A stretch of 64,000 bases of DNA from Merluccius polli (Eukaryota; Chordata; Actinopteri; Gadiformes; Merlucciidae): the NCBI GenBank assembly GCA_030340625.1, contig JAOPHQ010000590.1, positions 135,001 to 199,000 on the forward strand, written 5' to 3'. Shown in pieces: positions 58,073-64,000 of the stretch; position 1 is the stretch's first letter, and each line of letters begins with the position of its first letter. The position numbers and the translations under genes were made by a program. Under the pieces are notes generated by a model, which searched no databases, was not told the DNA's origin, and was given only the letters and a program-made list of their open reading frames with translations.

Positions 58073-58397
58073 TCATATTCCTAATCGTGTCAGAGTCAAT
58101 AATATGGTTTGATGTCCTAAAAACTCTGAACACACAACTACACATATATGATTGATTAAAATAAAAAAAATTGTTCTGATTGGTTGGCTATGTTTGCTAA
58201 AATGTGATATTTGAGAAAATATTAAACACCCAAAATGTCATCTCTAGCACAAACAGCTTTAGCCTTAACTTTGACCACAACTGACTCTCTGAGTTCTGAG
58301 TTAATTGTGGACAAAGTTGTGGTGTATTCAATGCATTCAAATATCCCGACAACAATTGGGATGTTGAAATATCTCGATTATTGTTTGTGTGATTATT

Positions 58398-58399
58398 TG

Positions 58400-58478
<79 letters not shown>

Positions 58479-58700
58479 TGTATATATGCATAAGCATGCA
58501 TTGCACCCCCAAAAAAATTGTTTGCACCCTCAATTGAAAAAAGGAGGGAGTGAATTCCCCCCCCCCCCCCCCCCCCATCGACAATCGCGCCCCCCCCGGC
58601 GTCGACAATCGCGTACTGGTCCCCACCACTTCTATAGTACTGGTGCACCCCCTGTAATCTCAGATGCACCCCAAGGCATTCTGTTCTGGAACCGGGCCTG
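58398..58700. repeat. (AT)n followed by C-tract repeat
   Basis: (AT)n at 58398-58478, then a run of about 20 C at 58557-58576, with two TCGACAATCGCG motifs at 58578 and 58600 beside C runs. Same motif as in the 29618-29977 element. Confidence 0.85.
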
Positions 58701-59209
58701 TATATATATATATATATACAGGGGTTAAATTGGGATTTGTTATGTGGGGGGGCTCTACCTAGGGGGGTCCGGGCAGGGCCGTGCAGAGACCCTGTGAGGG
58801 GCAGGGGCTCAAATAGTACTGCAGATAGGTAAAATATTGTGGGTTTGATGAAACAAGCATGAAATTTGGTCCACAGGTAGACAATGCCTCAGTGGTCATT
58901 TTTAGCTATAGGGCCATCTCAGATTCAACCCGTGACAAAAATGGCGGCCATTTTAAAGATGGCCGCCATCGCTTATTGGAAATTCTTTAATATTGTAGGT
59001 TTAATCAATTCTAGGGGCGGGAATGTTTTTTGTGTGTATTATAAATCATGCATCAGTAATTTTACTATCCACATAACAGTTGAAATGACAAATAATTACT
59101 ATTTTGAGCAAAAAAAAAAAGATTTATTATAATTTTTGAGCAATTTCACTCAGAACACTGTCCACCGCACTGACAAAGTGCTGTACACTGAAGAGACGCC
59201 TTATGACAT
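58701..59209. other. Unassigned, with ATGGCGGCCAT hairpin
   Basis: 58940-58970 holds ATGGCGGCCATTTTAAAGAT and its inverted partner GGCCGCCAT. No coding motif recognised. Confidence 0.45.
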
Positions 59210-59418
59210 TTAATAATAAATAATAATAATACCTGGAATTTATATAGCGCTTTTCTAAGTACTCAAAGTCGCTTTACATAGCTAAGCTAAGTGGAACACG
59301 ATAAAAACAAAACAACTTTAATAAGAAAATACAGGATTAAAAGAAAAGGTAAAAAGTTAAAAAGGCTACAGAAGGCCAGGGGATAAAACAGAAGTTGAGA
59401 CTGTAGGGTGGTAGGAGG

Positions 59419-62001
59419 TCAGCTACTGGTGGGGAAAGCAGTTCTGAAGAGGTGGGTTTTGAGGGAGGTTTTGAACATGGCTAAGGAAGGGGCGTTTTTG
59501 ATGTGAGGTGGGAGTGGGTTCCAAAGGGTAGGTGCTGCAACGGAGAATGCCCTATCACCCCAGGTGCGCTTGGTTTTTTTGGTGGGGAATTTGAATTTTT
59601 GGAGGTTGGCGTCGCTGGATCTGAGGGAACGGGTGGGGGCGTGGATGTGAAGGAGGTCAGAAATGTATTGGGGTGCCTGGTGGTTGAGGGCTTTATAGGT
59701 GGTGATGAGGATTTTGAAATTGATTCTTTGTTTGACCGGGAGCCAGTGGAGGTCACGGAGGACTGGTGTGATGTGGTCTCTGGAGCGGGTGTGGGTGAGC
59801 AGGCGGGCGGCAGAGTTCTGAACATATTGGAGTTTATTGAGGGTTTTGGCGTTGATACCGTGGAGGATGCTGTTGCAGTAATCTAACCGGGATGAGATGA
59901 AGGCATGAATGAGGGTTTCGGCAGCGGAAAATGTCAGGGAGGGACGGAGGCGGGCAATGTTCCGGAGATGAAAAAAGGCTGTTTTGGTGATGTTTTTAAC
60001 GTGCGGGAGAAAAGACAGGGTGGGGTCAAAAATTACACCAAGGTTGCGGATGTGGGGGGAGGTTTTAATGAGGGAGCCGTCGATGTTGAGTGAGAAGTCC
60101 TGGGTGGAGCGGGTGAGGGAGTCGAGGCCGATGATGATTATTTCAGATTTATTGCAGTTGAGTTTTAAGAAGTTGTTTTGCATCCAGGTTTTGAGTTCTG
60201 TGAGGCATGCGGTGATGGTGGAATGGGTGGCTGCAGTGATGGTTTTGGTGGAGAGGTAGATCTGTGTGTCGTCAGCGTAGCAGTGGAATTGAAGTCCGTG
60301 GTTGCGTAGTATCTGTCCGAGGGGAAGGATGTAGATGGTGAAGAGTAGGGGACCGAGCACTGAGCCCTGGGGGACTCCGTGAGTGACTGGGACAGTGGGG
60401 GAAGTGCAGTTGTTGATTGAGATGTATTGCTGGCGGTCTGAGAGGTATGATTTCATCCAGGAGAGAGCAGTGCCGGATAGGCCGAGGGAGGATTGGAGGC
60501 GTGATATGAGAATAGAGTGACTGATGGTGTCGAATGCGGCGCTGAGGTCAAGGAGGATGAGGATGGAGAGGAAACCATTGTCGGCGGAGCGGAGGATATC
60601 ATTGGTGACTTTAAGGAGTGTGGTTTCGGTGCTATGGAGTGAACGGAAGCCGGATTGGAAGGTTTCGTACAGGTTGTGGGAGTGTAGGTGGGATTTGATT
60701 TGTGATGCAACTGTGCGTTCGAGTATTTTTGAGAGGAAGGGGAGGTTGGAGATGGGCCGGTAGTTATTGGGGATATTGGGGTCGAGACCGGGTTTCTTAA
60801 GGATGGGGGTGATGGCAGCCAGCTTGAGGGCAGGAGGGACAGAGCCAGTAGACAGGGAAGAGTTTATTATGTTAGTGATTAGTGGTGTGAGTGAGGGGAG
60901 ACAGGCTATGACGAAGGTGGATGGTATTGGGTCGAGGGTGCAGGAGGAGGCTTTCATGCCGGAGGTTATGGAGGATAGGTCGGATGCAGTGATTTCAGTG
61001 AAGACCGAGAGTGGGTGGTTGGAAAGTAGAGGAGAGGCATGATCGGGGGCAGGGGGGGTGGTGGGGGGGGAGATAGCCAGTTCGGAGTGGATGGTGTCGA
61101 TTTTGGATTGAAAAAATGATAAAAAAGCTTTACATTTGCTGGTGGTGAATGAGGTGGTGGTGGTGTCCAGGGGTTTGAGAAGTTTGCTTATGGTGGCGAA
61201 AAGTGTCGTGGGGTTGTTGCTGCCGGATTGTATGATAGAGGAGTAGTGGGAGCTATATGCAGTGTCGAGGGCATCCCTGTATTGCTGTTGGTGTGAATTG
61301 TAGATGTCAGAGTGGATAGTGAGGCCGGGTTTTTTAGAGAGCCGTTCGAGTTGCCTGCCTTTGGCTTTGAGTTGACGGAGGTGATCAGTGTACCAGGGGG
61401 CGGAGTGGGTGTAGGAGACAGATTTAGTTTTGATGGGGGCAAGCTGATTGAGACAGGAGGAGAGTGCGCTGTTGTAGCAGGATACCAGTTCAGTGGGGGA
61501 GGGGTTCTGGGTGAGAGAGTGGTTGAAGATGGTGTCAGTCAATAGGGCGGAGAGAGATGAGGGGAGGATGGATTTCGGGTTCCGGAATGATATGGAGCGC
61601 TGCTGTTTGATGAGTGGTGTGGGGATGTCGATGTCCAGGGTGAGGGCCAGGTGGTCAGAGATGGCGGAGGTGAGGTTGAAGCTGGTGAGGTTGCTAATGG
61701 TGATTCCGGTGGTGCAGATCAGGTCCAGGGTGTGTCCTTTTTTGTGGGTAGGGAAGTCGACGTGTTGAGTGATATTGAATGAGTTCAGAATGTCCAGGAA
61801 GTCGGTGGAAGTTTTACAGGTGGAGGAATCCAAATGCAGATTAAAGTCCCCCAAAAGTAAAACAGAAGGAGATATGGCACAGAGTTGAGTGAGGAATTCA
61901 GAGAGATCAGAGAGGAATGCTGGGTTAGGTTTGGGGGGGGCGGTAAATGACTGCAGTGACCAGGGGTTTGGGGCCGGGTAGTTTAAATGACTGTTGCTCA
62001 A
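59419..62001 (-). CDS. L2 ORF2: endonuclease C-part, reverse transcriptase, C-terminal domain
   Basis: An uninterrupted 860-codon frame on the - strand. The first part is the end of the endonuclease (SVLLLGDFNLHLD, TLDLICTTG, SDHLALTLDI). RT motifs follow: NYRPISNLPFLSKILE, FQSGFRSLHSTETTLL, ILLDLSAAFDTISH, GVPQGSVLGPLLFTIY and YADD at 60268-60279 (residues 575-578). The C-terminal tail (LDYCNSILHG, RDHITPVLRDLHWLPV, WGDRAFSVAAPTLWN) is typical of fish L2. It ends at TAG with no internal stop. The RT is full-length, but the endonuclease N-terminus is in another frame. Confidence 0.93.
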   Translation of the reverse strand: MSNSHLNYPAPNPWSLQSFTAPPKPNPAFLSDLSEFLTQLCAISPSVLLLGDFNLHLDSSTCKTSTDFLDILNSFNITQHVDFPTHKKGHTLDLICTTGITISNLTSFNLTSAISDHLALTLDIDIPTPLIKQQRSISFRNPKSILPSSLSALLTDTIFNHSLTQNPSPTELVSCYNSALSSCLNQLAPIKTKSVSYTHSAPWYTDHLRQLKAKGRQLERLSKKPGLTIHSDIYNSHQQQYRDALDTAYSSHYSSIIQSGSNNPTTLFATISKLLKPLDTTTTSFTTSKCKAFLSFFQSKIDTIHSELAISPPTTPPAPDHASPLLSNHPLSVFTEITASDLSSITSGMKASSCTLDPIPSTFVIACLPSLTPLITNIINSSLSTGSVPPALKLAAITPILKKPGLDPNIPNNYRPISNLPFLSKILERTVASQIKSHLHSHNLYETFQSGFRSLHSTETTLLKVTNDILRSADNGFLSILILLDLSAAFDTISHSILISRLQSSLGLSGTALSWMKSYLSDRQQYISINNCTSPTVPVTHGVPQGSVLGPLLFTIYILPLGQILRNHGLQFHCYADDTQIYLSTKTITAATHSTITACLTELKTWMQNNFLKLNCNKSEIIIIGLDSLTRSTQDFSLNIDGSLIKTSPHIRNLGVIFDPTLSFLPHVKNITKTAFFHLRNIARLRPSLTFSAAETLIHAFISSRLDYCNSILHGINAKTLNKLQYVQNSAARLLTHTRSRDHITPVLRDLHWLPVKQRINFKILITTYKALNHQAPQYISDLLHIHAPTRSLRSSDANLQKFKFPTKKTKRTWGDRAFSVAAPTLWNPLPPHIKNAPSLAMFKTSLKTHLFRTAFPTSS

Positions 62002-62365
62002 ATGAGGAGGGGGTTGTAATGGCGATAGGAGAGGGTTTGAAGTGCTGGCGGTGTATTGTGGCTAAACCACCAGCATGACCAGTGCGTGGTTTGTCCATAT
62101 AAACATATCCGGGGGGTGTAGCTTTATTGAGTAGACTGTATTCCTGAGGTATTTGCCAAGTTTCGGTTATGCAGAAAAAGTCAATGTTATTGTCAGTGAT
62201 GAATTCAGTGAGTATTGCGCCTTTTTTATTGAGTGACCGGGTGTTGAACAGAGAGAATTTGAGAGTTGGGTGGTATTGGATGGGGGGGGGGGGCTTTGGT
62301 GAGTGGTCGCAGGAAGGCAGAGCGCACGTGTGGTTTGTTGTGAGTGTGATGACGTATGACGACAT
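61925..62365 (-). CDS. L2 ORF2 N-terminal part (endonuclease), offset frame
   Basis: 146 codons with endonuclease motifs SLFNTRSLNKKG, FFCITETWQI, GGLATIHR and VTAVIYRPPQT. This is the piece directly before the 62001 frame. The switch falls in the run of 8 C (- strand) near 61932-61939, so one inserted or lost base explains the break. The frame upstream (62669-62226) is basic and Pro-rich without recognised motifs and may be a remnant ORF1 or leader. Confidence 0.85.
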   Translation of the reverse strand: MSSYVITLTTNHTCALPSCDHSPKPPPPIQYHPTLKFSLFNTRSLNKKGAILTEFITDNNIDFFCITETWQIPQEYSLLNKATPPGYVYMDKPRTGHAGGLATIHRQHFKPSPIAITTPSSFEQQSFKLPGPKPLVTAVIYRPPQT

Positions 62366-62669
62366 CGGGGGCGGGGCGGTTGTTTGTCCAGAGTGTGGGG
62401 ATACAGTGGTCAGTCCGGGGGTAAATAAACTTTCTGCGTGAGCTGCGGTGGATATATCTGGGTCGGCGAAGGAGTCCGTGTTTACTGATGGATGCTGTGA
62501 TGTGCGATGAGATGGGGATGTTTTTATTGAGTTCTAAAAGATGAGAGGCGGAGAACTTGAGTGGCATGCTGTAGGAGATGAAGGTTGAAGTGGGTTCGCT
62601 GGCCAGTGGCCGCTTCAAACTTGTTGGCCAGGAGTGGAGAAACAGGCACAACACAAACATCCACAGCAT

Positions 62670-63360
62670 GACAGAGGAGTGGGGCTATTGTCCGTGGAAA
62701 GCAGGAGGAGCACGCGAGGCAACGTGCGGTTGTTGTTATTGATTGTTAGCAGATAGCCACCCAGGCAGTGGCAGGAGCCAGGCTAGCTTAGCATGCTGAT
62801 CAGCCCCAGGCCGGTGGTGAGAGAAGACGAGCCGGCCAACAGCGAGGACAAGCTCCGGGGCAGAGGAGATGGGGGTTAAAAAAGCTGTGTGGGGGTAGCC
62901 AACTAACCTTCGCTAGCGTGCCACTCCAGCAGCTTGCTGCCCTGGCTCGCGACGAGTGAAGACCGACCCGTCAATCACACCACCAACCCGGGGCAAGAAG
63001 TAGCAGCTTTAGAGCGGAAAAGGTGACCGGTTGGGTGATGAATGGATCCGGATGATGGCAGAGAAAGATCCGGCTGGAGTTTGTAGGTGGGTCGAGTCGA
63101 GGAGGAGTTGCAGCCCGAGTTGACAGCTGGAGGTAGCAAGCACCAGCTAACAGCCACAGGTGAGTCCAAGATCGGGTTGTAACATAAGGGAAGTTAAATA
63201 AGCAGAGCAGCGTAAAATAAGCTAAATTAGCGACAGGAGAAAAAGAATAAGAAAAGGGACTAAACTGGCCAAAGCTCAAACCTAAAATTCAACCTAAAAC
63301 CTAATCTCAGACGGAGAAGCGGCGAACAAAGCAGCGCCAGCGTCCTCTCACGGCCAAATT
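62670..63360 (-). other. L2 5' leader region
   Basis: GC-rich, CpG-containing sequence between the L2 ORFs and the flanking XPG-like ORF. No coding motif. It would be expected to hold the element's internal promoter. Confidence 0.5.
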
Positions 63361-63375
63361 AGGCAAAACTAGGCG

Positions 63376-64000
63376 GTTGCAGCGTCCTCTGCAGCCAACC
63401 TTGCAGCCACATCGCAAGAGTTCCCTGCAGGCTTCTGATGCTTCTGGTAGGGTCGTCCAGGTTACACTCCATCCACCACCAGACTTCTTGTTCCAGCCCC
63501 ATTCACTTGGTGACGGAAGCTCTGGAGCAGGGGTCATCATTTGGGCCCAACAGTGACCAGCCTGGTAGGCAGCTCTCTTAGTGTGTTGGATGAGTGCTGC
63601 CTGTGTTGGAGGCAGACCATCAATAGCTCTGCCTTTCTTGCTGAACAGCTGTTTCCTTGCCTCGTTCACACTCTCGTCTGTGCTGGTACGATCATACAGC
63701 AGGACCACAAATCGCTCCAGTGGTTGCATCCACTCATCAATGGCACATAGGTCTGGCATGGTACCCAAGGCGCAGAATGCTGGTGTGACGTCTCCATAGG
63801 TGGTCCAGGTGTCCCATGCAGTCTTCTTGCCCCTGCCTCCAAAACAGGACACTGTGTCACATCCAGTGAAGGCATGGAACATCGTCAAGGCCACACATCG
63901 GTCGGGACCAAGAGCTTTAGCAATCTCATGAGCAGCGATGAACCTGAAGGTCTTCCCAGCTCCAAAAGCAATCCACAGTTCAGATATGTTGAGGCGATTG
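63376..64000 (-). pseudogene. Mobile-element ORF with XPG/FEN-like GCD motif, partial
   Basis: The - strand frame is open from the window edge: LNISELWIAFGAGKTFRFIA, FHAFTGCDTVSCFGGRGKK, RFVVLLYDRTSTDESVNEAR, then ALIQHTKRAAYQAGHCWAQ. It ends in a cysteine-rich part (CRELLRCGCKVGCRGRC). This family is common in repetitive fish and invertebrate ORFs. The TGCDTVS segment recalls the GCD motif of XPG/FEN nucleases, which is inference. After about 63376 the sequence becomes L2 5' leader and the usual cysteine-rich end is lost, so the L2 insertion probably truncated it. The N-terminus lies beyond the window. Confidence 0.6.

Larger units (their letters stand above)
59210..63360 (-). mobile_element. 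Nearly intact L2-type LINE
   Basis: The 3' end is an ATT-rich tail (59210-59230), then the 3' UTR, ORF2 (62365-59419 over two frames) and a GC-rich 5' region reaching about 63360. The 5' end is placed where the flanking ORF homology breaks off. A target duplication was not established; CAGCGTCCTCT occurs twice near 63338 and 63382. Confidence 0.88.

Noticed and set aside
59503..62441. Gly/Val-rich + strand frames
   Set aside because: Antisense of the L2 ORF2.

Overview
This window looks like teleost fish genomic DNA. It has long dinucleotide, trinucleotide and tetranucleotide microsatellites and a dense mix of L2/CR1-type LINEs, DIRS, Penelope, chromovirus-type and Gmr1-type LTR elements, hAT, Harbinger, P-like and TTAA-target (T2/Kolobok-type) elements. 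One host gene is recognisable and it is split by introns. No bacterial-type gene organisation is present. The species cannot be named from the sequence.

Host gene: on the + strand, 13 coding exons between 47654 and 57776 keep compatible phases at every junction and encode a predicted 620-residue protein related to RBBP8NL (RBBP8/CtIP N-terminal-like). It has the CtIP-type N-terminal coiled coil with a CxxC pair and a PLDLS motif expected to bind CtBP, but no Sae2-like C-terminus. Its introns hold several mobile elements, and (GT)n tracts lie directly before two splice acceptors.

Left part (1-14063): microsatellites; a diverged interspersed repeat (1480-2520) with inverted relatives at 20480 and 32080; a TTAA-flanked element carrying a THAP exon; a broken hAT (ZMYM1/DUF4371-type) transposase; a CR1-like LINE (4630-10727) preceded by a 43-bp minisatellite and interrupted by three later insertions; a 1.3-kb solo LTR; and an element carrying a RecQ-like helicase fragment.

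Middle (14246-32465): a full-length but decayed DIRS element on the - strand (14246-20256) with inverted terminal repeats and an internal complementary region, then a nest at least four insertions deep. An outer element (21294-31664) contains a hAT element (21434-28608), which contains a Gypsy chromovirus (21928-26896), which contains another hAT element (24297-25128). Three of these insertions are supported by target-site duplications readable in the sequence.

32466-47650: mostly unassigned DNA with microsatellites, several MITEs, a second RecQ-fragment element in inverted orientation, and a young-looking Penelope-like element (42574-45360). The Penelope element is flanked by two 280-bp direct repeats and has a hammerhead-like motif in its 3' region.

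Right end (58067-64000): the rbbp8nl polyadenylation signal, C-tract repeats, a nearly intact L2 LINE on the - strand (59210-63360), and the 3' end of a mobile-element ORF with an XPG/FEN-like motif running off the window. Apart from rbbp8nl, every protein-coding signal I recognise belongs to a mobile element, and most are frame-broken.
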